A stretch of DNA of 18,989 bases from Endothia cerciana (taxonomy: Eukaryota > Ascomycota > Sordariomycetes > Diaporthales > Cryphonectriaceae): positions 1 to 18,989 of the forward strand of contig JALRMH010000119.1 of assembly GCA_026119935.1 (NCBI GenBank), written 5' to 3'. The notes beneath the pieces were generated by a model. That model was not told the DNA's origin, ran no database searches, and saw only the letters and a program-made list of their open reading frames with translations. Position 1 is the stretch's first letter. Every line of letters begins with the position of its first letter. Made by a program: the position numbers and the translations under genes. Positions 1-8,149 of the stretch are shown here, one piece after another.

Positions 1-1964
1 ATTTTATATTAAAGAGCTAGATATATAATTATAGTTATTACTACTAGTAGATAGATTTTATAAATAGCTTTTTAATTGTTAATTTAAATATTAGATTATA
101 TTATACTCTGATAGCTTTAAAGGTAATAAATATTTATATAAAATAACTTAATATATTTTTATATTCAAGGCTTTTTATTTAATACTGCTTTTGTTAGTAT
201 AAACTCTTTATATACTTTGGAATCTTTAAATTACTACAGTGCTTATTATACTAAGCTGTAGAAGAGAAATAATAAAATTAAGAAGCTTAAAACTAACAAT
301 GTTATGCTATTAATATTAGCACTTCTTTTAGATACTATCTCTTTAATAAATTAGCTCTTTAGTTTTAATAATAATAATCTTACAAGTCTTTCAGCTAAAT
401 TACTGCTTAATTACAGTATTATCAGCGCTAGTATATATCTTTTAGTATATCTTTCAGATTTTTTTATAAACTATTAAGTTTTTACTGCAGCTTGTTCTAG
501 TAGTATTTAAATTAATTAAGCAGCTATAAAGGTAGTAATAAAACATCTTCTGCTATATTTTGCTTAAAGCAAAATAAGTTTTAAAAAGCTAAGTAATTAT
601 ATAAAAGACTTAATAATATTAATTCTTTATATATTTTATAAAGTTTCGAGCTAGATTAATAAATTATAAGTAACTTACTTTTAATCTGCTTTATAATTAT
701 ATAAAGCTAACTGACTTTACTTATAGAAATGCTATATAGTACTAAAGCTAGGTTTATAAATAATAAAATTATTATAAAAGTAAAAGGTAATTATATTAAA
801 TTAAAACTTTTATAATATATAATTAATAAAAGATATTTATTCGAGTATAAAAAGCTGTAGCTCTAGCTGTTTTTATATTAATTGCAACTCCTTACTCTTT
901 AACTCCTTTCTTTTTTAGATCTACAATATGCTGCGATTCCTTAGTTTCAAAGTAAAGGAAAGTCAGTCCTTATTCTCTTCCTTCCTTTACTCTAACAGAG
1001 ACCTATAGAGCTAGAGCTCTCTTTTATCTATTGCTTAATATAATATTATCCTTAACTACTACCTGCATCGACGATAAGATAAAAGCATATAATAATAAGC
1101 TCTAGCACTCTTTAAATATTTATATCTAGCGCTCTTAGCTAGTAATCGACTTAAAAAACTCTTTATTAAGTATCTACTTTTTGCATCTTCTTTTAAATAT
1201 TAATCTCTAGCACTCTATATTAGGCGTCTACTTCCTGCACTCTAGTTAAAAGTCTAGCAGCACCTGCTTCGGTGTTATAAAATCTTTTATATAAGTTGTT
1301 AATATTTCTCAAATTTTAAACTATAGCTCTATGCTTCAATGTGCTTAATAGCAGCTATATAAGCATTAGCTAGCTAGCAGCAGGTATATTAGTTTAAAGC
1401 TTGCTAGCTCTTTTATATTATATAAAGAAGTATCTAACCTCTTTCTTTATATAAGTTTTAATCTGTTATTTCTAGCTTATCTATCTATTTATACGTTTTG
1501 ACTTAAATATTTTTATATATTTTAAATCTCTTTTATCTGCACTAGTTAATCAATATAATTAAATATAAAAGATCCTGCAATTATATTAGAAGTGAGTATA
1601 ATACTATAGGTATACTGAAACCCGCTCTATTACATACATATTCCGACCTTTATAGAGAGAAAGCTATTAATCTATAATAGCGAAACTAAAATAGCAAGAG
1701 CCTTAAGACACTGTTTTGCTATTAGTAATACCTATCTAGGTTACAAGTATTCTATCTATCTTATTATAATATTATCTAGTAATAGCTTTAAAATTCCTCT
1801 TTAAGCTAGAGAGGCATCTTAATATATTATAATATCTGAAACTATTAAAGCTTATAGTAGGTCTTTCCGACCTAGAGAAGACGTATTATAAAGTATGAAT
1901 ATGCAGTTTGTTTGTATTACATAGCTAGCATCTAATAATATTAACAAAGAAAGTACTGATTTTT
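1..1964. other. AT-rich, RIP-degraded DNA with no identifiable gene
   Basis: Apart from the weak frame at 160-474, no domain or complete gene is visible. Positions 860-1060 are more pyrimidine-rich and hold a 10-bp inverted repeat, AGTAAAGGAA (951-960) with TTCCTTTACT (982-991). Around 1100-1260 the words TCTAGCACTC, TCTAGCGCTC and TCTAC(T)TCCTGCA(C)TC recur irregularly, perhaps an old tandem repeat. Around 1600-1890 TTCCGACCT occurs twice (1650s and 1860s) near purine-rich bases; I could not define terminal repeats there. Confidence 0.5.
160..474 (+). pseudogene. Possible decayed coding stretch, unidentified
   Basis: In the frame starting at 160 there are 105 codons with only two stops (TAG at 259 and 352), fewer than the roughly one in twelve expected here. 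It contains readable stretches such as SLYTLESLNYYSAYYTKL and LLILALLLDTISLIN. Beyond 474 the same frame continues with more TAA/TAG to about 700. I recognise no family. A chance low-stop run in AT-rich DNA is a real alternative. Confidence 0.22.
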
Positions 1965-2039
1965 GAAAAGAAAAATTAGAAAAACAAGGAAAAAAGAAAG
2001 GTTGAAAAGAAAGAAGAAAGGAAAAAAAAAAGAGAGGTA
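1965..2039. repeat. 75-bp nearly all-purine tract
   Basis: On the plus strand this stretch is A and G except for two TT pairs and one C. It is low-complexity, possibly a relic of a poly(A)- or purine-rich retroelement tail, or simply a simple-sequence region. No coding or primer role can be shown. Confidence 0.7.
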
Positions 2040-2521
2040 GCTAAAATAACAAACAAGTATCCCTTACAAATATTATATTATGCTGTCGGTTGATTCTTTT
2101 CCTAATATGCTATTTTAAATCCTCTTTCACTCTAAATAGAAATCTTATCTAGTATCTAATCCTTTGCTTGCTCTTATTCTCAATCTGTTATAAATATCTA
2201 CTCTATACGTTATTAATTCAATACTCTGCAATTTACCTTATCTTTATTTTCTATCCTTTAAAGAAAAATAGAAGAAAGATAAGACATTTATAGCAGACTT
2301 TTAGACTTCCTATACTCGCCTCTTTATATCGAAAGGAAAGGTCTCTTGTAGTTCGCTATATATTATTTATATAGACGTGACTTTCAAGCTGCAGCTAGTA
2401 GAATTCAAGAATATCTGTATTATCTATAATAACTAGTAGTCCTAATACTAACTCAATCTGTAGATAATATAATTAGAGGTGACACTAAAGTCCTCTATTG
2501 CTGTCTGTAGCTGCTATCCGC
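2040..2521. other. Moderately AT-rich flank, no identifiable gene
   Basis: Somewhat higher G+C than the outer flanks. Frame 2 on the plus strand has readable fragments (for example TFRLPILASLYRKERSLVVR near 2290-2350) leading toward the candidate at 2522, but with many stops including TGA. Nothing can be named. Confidence 0.4.
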
Positions 2522-3243
2522 TGCTAGCAGTAGCATTATTATAGTAAGGTAGTAGCTGCTTGAGCTTGCCTTGCTTTCGAATCTCCCTGTACTTACTGTC
2601 TTATCAGAGAATAAAAGTCCTGTATAGAGCTTCGATGTAAAGTTATAGCTAGTTCCGAGACCCTGCAGGCTGCTATCTCTAGCACAGCTTATAGAGTAGT
2701 GAAATAACTCTATTAAGTGCTAGTAGTCCTGCTAGAGCTTAATAATAAGTATAAGGAAGTACTGATACTTTTTAGGCTTATAGAGGTTCCTCGATTCCTT
2801 TTAACTAAGCATTAACTTTATAAGGATTGCAAGTAGAAACGTATGCATTAGCTGAATATACTTATATTTTTAGTCTAGCAGGATAATAGTGCTAGTTTTG
2901 TTTAGAGTTTCTCTTTAACTAGATAGCTATCTGCTTACTAGTTGACTGCTAGACAGCAGGAAGTTGCTAGCTCGGCTGAATATCTATCTGCTTAGTAGTT
3001 AAAATGTACTTGCCTAGCTAGCTAGTAGGCTGAATAGTAGCAAAACTATATTAGTTTAACTAAGAAGCTATCTGCTGCTTGCTAGCATAAAGGCAGCATT
3101 TTAGCTAGATGACCGATTTATACTAGTATTACTGCTGCTTTAGCCTCTCTGAGGGACACTTCTAGCTCTTGCGCGCAGTATAAAAGAATATTAATATAGA
3201 GAGGACTAAGTTCCTCTTTAAAAATCTTATCTATCTCTTTACG
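2522..3243 (+). pseudogene. Possible decayed Cys-motif/coiled-coil gene interrupted by the Gypsy insertion
   Basis: Frame 2 on the plus strand reads FESPCTYCLIRE*KSCIEL near 2575-2640, then LLELNNKYKEVLILFRLIEV (about 2725-2790), KHQLYKDCK-type residues with TAA/TAG in place of some codons, and SLRDTSSSCAQYKRI just before the insertion. CxxC followed by an Asn/Lys/Glu/Leu-rich helix recalls the layout of the antisense gene inside the element, though I see no sequence identity. Stop density is about one in eleven codons, no better than chance here, so the call rests on the readable motifs alone. Across the insertion site the frame could continue from 10709 (FLDEFIILFVE). Confidence 0.28.
3239..3243. 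repeat. Target-site duplication, left copy (TTACG)
   Basis: TTACG immediately left of the 3' LTR equals TTACG at 10704-10708 immediately right of the 5' LTR. A 5-bp duplication is usual for Ty3/Gypsy integrases. It fixes both element ends, and shows that both LTRs belong to one insertion and have not been exchanged by recombination with another copy. Confidence 0.93.
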
Positions 3244-3515
3244 TATAATAAGCACTGCAGCAATCTAAAGATCTCTGAGTACTAATTAGGTTTATACTAG
3301 CAAGAGCAGTGTTAAATATAAGCCTTGAATATAGAAATATAGCTAGGTAGCTTATACAAGTGTTCACTACCTTTAAAGCTTCTAAGTATAAGTATACTTA
3401 GAACTTAGATTAATAACTAAAGAGCTATATACGAGATCTATCTAAAGGAAATAAACGTGTCCTTATATATCTAGCTCTTTAGTCCTGTTAGTAGTGTTAG
3501 TTATTAGATCACTTA

Positions 3516-3531
3516 GATCACCTAGGTGATC
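3516..3531. repeat. Perfect 16-bp palindrome GATCACCTAGGTGATC in LTR copy 1
   Basis: Self-complementary over all 16 bases. It sits in a cluster of GATCAC/GTGATC/GATC words spanning about 3506-3560. The same position in copy 2 has one change (CCTGGG) and in copy 3 several. It may be a protein-binding or hairpin site in the LTR; no function can be shown. Confidence 0.6.
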
Positions 3532-3594
3532 CAACTAATCCGGATCACTATAGATCAGCCACTAATCTATCCTAATCCTGCAACCCTAACCCTT

Positions 3595-3606
3595 GCTTAT
3601 ATAAGC
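3595..3606. promoter_or_regulatory. Palindromic TATA-like site in LTR copy 1
   Basis: GCTTATATAAGC reads the same on both strands, about 95 bp inside the LTR on the minus strand and about 190 bp before the ATG of the antisense gene on the plus strand. Copy 3 has the same palindrome (16280-16291); the less mutated copy 2 has GCTTACATAAGC (10598-10609). The TATA form could therefore be ancestral or a TpG-to-TpA product of RIP. Confidence 0.35.
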
Positions 3607-3700
3607 TGTAGTTCCTAAAGTGTTAAACCCTTTCTATATCTTCTAGACAGTTGTCCTAAGTGCTTTAGTTTATAACCTATATATTAGATAGGTTATAACA

Positions 3701-3713
3701 TCATCTCCCTTTT
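3701..3713 (-). promoter_or_regulatory. Polypurine tract for plus-strand priming
   Basis: The minus strand reads AAAAGGGAGATGA directly before the 3' LTR start TGTTATAACC. A purine run at this position is the RNase H-resistant primer for second-strand DNA synthesis in LTR retrotransposons. Its position confirms the element's orientation. Confidence 0.85.
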
Positions 3714-3792
3714 ATTGATCATTATCTCTAATAATCTTTTATAAGTATCTTAGTAAGTTATCTGTATATATAGTTATACCTTCTTAATTAAG

Positions 3793-4436
3793 ATGTCGAA
3801 TAGAGTTAATAAATCGCGTCTTAATTGTTTAGTGAAAACTTAAGAGCGCTATCGTCTTGCTGAGCTTATTTCTGTTTTTAGCGTTGAAATACCTGCTTAT
3901 GCTTATTATCAGGAGACAGGGGCTTCCTGCTGCTTTGCTGAAAACTCTTCTTATTATAGAGAGTGTGTTTCTCTAGATTAAAGTTATAATACTAGTTGTT
4001 TCTCAGCTTCTGCTAGTTAGTCTCCTTATTCCTAGACGCTTTTTATAATTACTAATCCCTTTTTCCAGCAGGGCGCTTGATTTATAAAAAGCGCAAGGTC
4101 CTGAGTAAGGAGGCCGAGGCAGAGTTAGCGAATGCTGCTGCCTTGCAAGCCTTGCTAGTATTATAGGCTTGTCTTAATTATATGCGGAAATAGCAAAGGC
4201 TGTTAGAGGAGCAGGCTATAGAAATGATTCGTCGTAGCTTTAATTCCTTAAAGGAGTTTATTAATAAGGAGGATTGCAGTCTTCGTGAAGAGGAAACTCG
4301 CCTGATGTTTTAAAGATACCTTAAGGTTATTGACTAGAGTTCCTTAGCCCTTGATCCTAGTGTGTCTGGTTAGCCTTCCCTCTTAGAGAGTGAAACTGCA
4401 GCGCCTGATTTTCGTTCTAAGGTAGAGAGGTCTTAA
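3793..4436 (+). pseudogene. Antisense accessory gene in the element: cysteine-cluster plus coiled-coil protein, with intron (RIP-degraded)
   Basis: Gene on the strand opposite gag-pol, between the pol end and the 3' LTR. ATG at 3793 opens frame 1 with MSNRVNKSRLNCLVKT*ERY; then GASCCFAENSSYYREC near 3913-3970. Taking Tyr codons as RIPed Cys codons gives six cysteines spaced C-x2-C-x6-C-x8-C-x2-C-x6-C, like a small zinc cluster. After 4068 frame 3 takes over: KKRKVLSKEAEAELANAAAL, then RKQQRLLEEQAIEMIRRSFN with two internal TAGs read as Trp/Arg/Gln codons, and SLREEETRLMF, a basic start plus Glu/Leu-rich coiled coil. The exons total 591 nt (197 codons including TAA 4434-4436). Stops are TAA/TAG only. 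Similar Cys-plus-coil hypothetical proteins occur in ascomycete repeats as I recall them; function unknown. Its end overlaps the pol end tail to tail. Confidence 0.66.
4016..4068 (+). other. Probable 53-nt spliceosomal intron in the antisense gene
   Basis: Begins GTTAGT (4016-4021), has ACTAAT (4051-4056) as a branch-point-like motif, a pyrimidine run, and ends TTTTTCCAG (4060-4068). Removing it joins base 4015 (first codon position of frame 1) to 4069 and lands exactly in the downstream coiled-coil frame, so it accounts for the frame change without an indel. Length and motifs fit short filamentous-fungal introns. Confidence 0.55.
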
Positions 4437-4554
4437 GTAGTAGTTTTCTATTATTATTATAATGCTAAAGTGACTATTAGTAGTGTAGTATTAGAGTTGC
4501 AGCTAGTCTTTTTCTTCTAGTATTTTCTTAATTTACTTATAGTATTTCTAATAT

Positions 4555-4665
4555 TTCTCTATAGTTCTTATAAGTTCTTGCTTATTAGGTAATCTTTCTA
4601 CTTAATAAGGTACTTAAGTGTATTATTATTACTTCTGTGCTTAAGGATTTTTTTTACCTTATATT
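4555..4665 (-). pseudogene. Chromodomain at the pol C terminus
   Basis: The minus strand reads YKVKKILKHRSNN followed by TLKYLIK*KDYLISKNL*EL (4565-4663). This is the chromodomain pattern (YEVE.IL..R...... YLVKWKGY....NTWEP) with the two Trp codons turned into TAG and TAA by G-to-A changes. In chromoviruses this module recognises methylated histone H3K9 and steers integration into heterochromatin, which would fit a location in a repeat-rich, RIPed tract; that link is inference. Confidence 0.87.
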
Positions 4666-4799
4666 TTAGTTTATTATCCTTGATTTTTACTATATTATTT
4701 ATTAGTATTTCCTTTACTGCTAGTTTTAATAGTAAGATATAAAAAACTAGGTGTATCTTTATCTTATAAAGTAGTGTGAGTTTATAGTTGACTAAGGAG

Positions 4800-5760
4800 A
4801 TTTATTATAAAATTTTAAATAGTCCTAGTTTCTTATAATTAAGTTTGCTGCTAAGTCTTATTATTTTAATATTTTTATAAAGTAAGTAGACCTTATCTCC
4901 CTCTTATAGGATTAGTCCTTTAATCCTTTTAGAGTTTGCATATTATATTATTTATTCTTAGGCGAATTATAGTTCTGACTAGAGTTCTTTCTAGATTTTC
5001 TTAATTTTTTTAACTTTTTTATCTGCTGCTTTTATATCTGCTCTTAGCAGTACTTTATAATAAGCTGTTAGATTATATCTATAGAGTGTGAAGAATAGCA
5101 ACTTCTTTATTATACTTATATCTACACTATTATAGGCAAATTGCGTAAGAGGTAATAAATCAACCTAGTTATCTTATTCTTAGTTAATATAATATTAAAG
5201 ATACTATTTAATAACCTGATTTATTCTTTCTGTTTATCTATCTATCTAGGGATAAAATGCTATAGACATTCTATATTATATTCTAAGTTACTTTATAAGT
5301 AAGGTTTAAAACTTCGAATTAAACTTCCTATCTTTATTAGAGATCACTTCTTCTAGCATGTTATAATTAGTAATAATTATTCTAAGAAATATATATATAA
5401 GTTCTTCTACTATACTGCTTTCCTTATAAGAGAGGAAGTAAGCATACTTACTTAGTCTATAAACTACTATTAAGATGCTATTATATAGTACTTTAGTTAA
5501 AGGTTCTTATAAAGGTAGTAGCTTAGTAATAAAGTCTAAGCTGATTAATTACTAAATAGTCGTAGGTACTAGTAGGAGTTATAGCAGTCTATAAAGCTTA
5601 TATCTTTCTGCCTTATTCTTCTTACAGCTGTTATAATATTATAGGATATCTTTAATCCTCTTTCTAAAGCTTAGTAAGTTCTAGTATCTCTTGATTTATT
5701 TATAAGTTACCCTAACTCCTTAGTGTCTGTGTGCTAAGGCACTATATATATCCCTGATAT
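4800..5760 (-). pseudogene. Integrase (zinc-binding, DDE core, GPY/F module) of pol
   Basis: The N-terminal zinc region at 5609-5740 has HRH then, about 30 residues on, YYNSCKKNKAE, i.e. a degraded HHCC. The rve core has LISLDFITKLLPL (first catalytic Asp kept, 5536), NSILIVVYRLSKYAYFL (5440-5500), and EEVISNKDRKF where the second catalytic Asp of the usual ISDRD reads Asn. ID(K/R)*TERINQVI (about 5235) corresponds to the TDGQTER region near the catalytic Glu, and LTQFAYNS follows (5136-5160). The C-terminal GDKVYLL...KLNYKKLGLFKI is the GPY/F module. Loss of the second Asp would by itself abolish strand transfer. Confidence 0.9.
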
Positions 5761-5989
5761 ACTTATCTTATTCTGCTAGAGTTATTTGTTTAGGGTCTCT
5801 ATCTTAAAGTCCTATTCTAAAGGCTGCTGCAAGCTTCTTATATATGTTAATAAGATCTCCTTCTTTATTAATTGCGAAGATGTTCTAAATCTCTTTCTTA
5901 ATCTTATCCTAATAATCTGATCTTCTACTAAGGGTGTCTGCCCTAGCGTTTTCTTTGCCTTAGATATAGATGACTTTAAAGTCGAACTA

Positions 5990-6310
5990 GGATAGGTACT
6001 CTGCTTATCTTACTTATCTTCTGTTAAAGTTCTTTATTATTATAAATATAGTGAGGTTTTTATAATCTGAAAACACTTTAATCATATATTTAGCACTTAT
6101 AAGATAGTATTTCTATTCTTTAAATGCTTCTACTATAGCTATAAGTTTTTTATCTAGTATTCTATACTATAACTCTAGTCTGTTGAGCTTCTTTAAGAAG
6201 TTAGCGATTATTTATAGTCGTTCCTGCTTATCGCGCTAGTTGAGTTCTGCACTAAGTGTATAATCTAATGCATCTATATATAACTTGTATTCCTTTTAAG
6301 GGTTTGATTC
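5990..6310 (-). pseudogene. RNase H domain of pol
   Basis: On the minus strand YIDALDYTLSAELN (6245-6285), RILDKKLIAIVEAFKE and KYMIKVFSDYKNL (6050-6090) match the Ty3/Gypsy RNase H pattern of an Asp-Ala-Ser strand, a conserved RYD.ELLA helix and a Y.D.KNL motif. It follows the reverse transcriptase in the same frame. The Ser after DA reads Leu and the Asp of RYD reads as part of RILD, both degraded. The domain would remove RNA from the RNA:DNA hybrid. Confidence 0.85.
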
Positions 6311-6539
6311 TTATAAAACAGGGTCTTTAATAACTAGCTCTTTAATTATTTCAAAGGCCTGGTTTTCTTTCTAGTTCTATTAAAAGGGTAGGTCTTTTTT
6401 CGTAAGATTCGTAAGAAGTCTAGTAATATTGCTATACTTGCTGATGAATTGCTGATAGAAGTTAATATATCTAAGGAATGCTTTAATATTCTTAATATTC
6501 TTTAGTATAGGCTAGTTCCTAACTACTTATATCTTGTCT

Positions 6540-7150
6540 TTCTGCATTCTAATATATTCTGATTTAATCATATATTCGAGGTAGTTGACTTTCTGAATAT
6601 AAAAGTAGCTTTTGACTAGTTCTACTAGGAGGTGTGCATCCTGAAGTATCTGAAGTATCTGCTGTATATATTGCTTATGTTCCTTAAGAGTCTTAGAGTA
6701 AATAAGAATATTATCGAGGTAGATAATATATATAATATCTAGGAATTTATAAAAGACGTAGTTGATTATTTCCTAGAAGGATACTAGTATATTAGTTAAT
6801 CTAAAGGGTATAATTAAGTATTTATAATATCTATAGCAAGTTCTGAATACTATCTTCTATTCTTCTCCTTCTTTAATATAAATATAATAGTAACTTTCTT
6901 TAAGGTCTAATATTATAAACTATTATACGCTTTATAATTAATCCTTAATTTTCTTAAAAAGTAGTAAAAAATACTAGTTTTTAATAATAATGTTATTAAG
7001 CTATCTATAGTCTATATAAAGTCAGAGTTTTCCGTTTTTCTTTAGTATAAATAGGATTAAGTATCCTGCTAGTAATTATAATAGTCTGATATATCTTCTC
7101 TTAAGGTTCTTGTCAAGGTATTCCTTAAGTGTCTTTAGTCTTGCCTCGTT
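6540..7150 (-). pseudogene. Reverse transcriptase domain of pol
   Basis: Seen on the minus strand in order: LAGYLILFILKKNGKL (about 7025-7075), YIDYR for the usual VDYR, LDLKESYYYIYIKEGEE with the first catalytic Asp kept (6907), PFRLTN for the PFGLTN motif, and YLDNILIYSKTLKEHKQY (6670-6724), followed by HLLVELVKSYFYIQKVNYL. The invariant YLDD box reads YLDN: the second catalytic Asp codon (GAC or GAT) has become AAT, one G-to-A RIP-type change that removes a metal ligand. Confidence 0.93.
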
Positions 7151-7879
7151 AAGTCTGTAAATAAGGAAGAACTATAGCTGAGTTCCTTCTTTTAGTAATA
7201 TCTCATAGTTATATAGGCTGTGTTCTAGAAGTCTTATGTTAAATTTTCCTTAAAACAGCTTTATAAATTCGTAGTACTCTTGTAGTATTCTAGCAAATAT
7301 TAGTATTAATCTGTCTTTTTCTGTTTCTGCTTTATAGAGGAACAGGAGGTACTGTTAAGCGTTTTTATTTAGGGATGATTTCTTTAATAGCTCTAGAGGT
7401 TCTCTTCAGGCCAGACTGAATTTCCTAAGTTATAGTTATAGGATTTCCTTATAGTTCTAAAGTCTACACTTCTATTATTGCTCCGAGTTAGGCTAAGCTT
7501 TTCTAGGCCTGTATATGCTTATTATTATACTAATCTGCTGATGCTCTAGCACTTCTTATTTAGGTTTATCGTTGCTAGATTCTTCTCTATAAGCTATTAA
7601 CCCTACTGATTTAGAGGTAGTCGTAGGTTTGTTTAAGGCCTCTTTCTTTAAGTATCTCTTAGTGACTGAATCTAATCCTTCGCTATTAATTGCAACCTTC
7701 CTATAGGTAATAGCATTATTCTATAAGATCTAGCTAGTAGTCTAATCAATTTGAGGATTATGCTCTTTAAGCTAAAGAAGTCTTATAATTAGTTTATAAT
7801 ATGCTGTATTTATAATATCTAATATAATAAAGATTATACATCCTTAGATTAAGACAGATAGATGATTAGTCTCCTTATT

Positions 7880-8060
7880 GATTACTCTTTAATTATATAC
7901 GACTAGTTGTCTTTCTATAGTACTGAGTCGATAAGGTTGTTCTTTTTAATACTATTATAGTCGTGCCTTATTAATAATTACTAGTGATATAAAGTTTCTT
8001 TAAGTGCTGCTGTCTAATAAAGCGCTGTATCGTTTTCTGTTAATATAGATATTTAATTTT
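7880..8060 (-). pseudogene. Retropepsin (aspartic protease) domain of pol
   Basis: The minus strand reads INRKRYSALLDSST*RNFIS near 8000-8050. This corresponds to the retropepsin pattern in which a beta strand leads to the catalytic Asp-Ser-Gly followed by acid/Arg-Asn-Phe-Ile. The catalytic Asp (codon first base 8014) is kept, but the Gly of DSG reads Ser, a G-to-A change. PYRLSTIERQLVVYN follows at about 7920, typical of the fungal Gypsy protease region. The enzyme would cut the gag-pol polyprotein; a DSS active site is expected to be impaired. Confidence 0.82.
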
Positions 8061-8142
8061 ATATATATATAGCCTCTTTCTACTATATATAAAGACCTTT
8101 AAGCTCTGATTATTTATAGTCTTATTACAAGCGATCCTTCCC

Positions 8143-8149
8143 TTTTAAA
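8143..8149 (-). promoter_or_regulatory. Putative -1 ribosomal frameshift heptamer T_TTA_AAA between gag and pol
   Basis: On the minus strand TTTAAAA has the X_XXY_YYZ form with its codons (TTA, AAA) in the gag frame. Gag codons start at plus positions divisible by 3, pol codons at positions leaving remainder 1, which is a -1 shift. Fifteen nucleotides downstream gag meets TAATAA (8122-8127), while the pol frame runs on toward the protease, interrupted only by RIP-type stops. No clear stimulatory hairpin or pseudoknot was found, and RIP may have made or altered the site. Confidence 0.45.

Larger units (their letters stand above)
3244..3700 (-). repeat. 3' LTR of the full-length element (copy 1)
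   Basis: 457-bp long terminal repeat matching 10247-10703 and 15929-16385 base for base in length. On the minus strand it begins TGTTATAACC; the other end reads TA on the plus strand where a canonical TG is expected, probably a RIP change. It is flanked on the left by the duplication TTACG. Against copy 2, the 100 bases at 3601-3700 differ at 16 positions, all transitions, with the A or T state in this copy at 15 of 16. It contains a perfect 16-bp palindrome at 3516-3531 and a palindromic TATA-like site at 3595-3606. Confidence 0.95.
4433..8142 (-). pseudogene. pol: pol: protease, reverse transcriptase, RNase H, integrase, chromodomain (RIP-degraded)
   Basis: Polyprotein that would copy the RNA and insert the cDNA. 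It lies in the -1 frame relative to gag and keeps one frame throughout. Order on the minus strand: retropepsin ALLDSST (D at 8014); a linker; reverse transcriptase with GKL..YIDYR, LDLKESYY (6907) and YLDNILIYSK (6715); RNase H with YIDALDY (6257-6285) and VFSDYKNL (6050-6083); integrase with an HHCC-like region (5609-5740), a core with SLDFITKL (5536) and RLSKYAYF, and a GPY/F-like LGLFKI (4811-4831); and a chromodomain (4555-4665). The first in-frame TAA after the chromodomain that also suits the neighbouring antisense gene is at 4433-4435, but it could be a mutated CAA. Many in-frame stops and damaged active sites make it non-functional. Confidence 0.92.

Noticed and set aside
1600..1900. 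Possible small DNA transposon suggested by repeated TTCCGACCT
   Set aside because: The repeats are direct and short; no terminal inverted repeats or target duplication could be defined.
3580..3594. Telomere-like AACCCTAACCC in the LTR
   Set aside because: Only about two repeat units, present inside all three LTRs, so it is part of the element and not a telomere or interstitial telomeric array.
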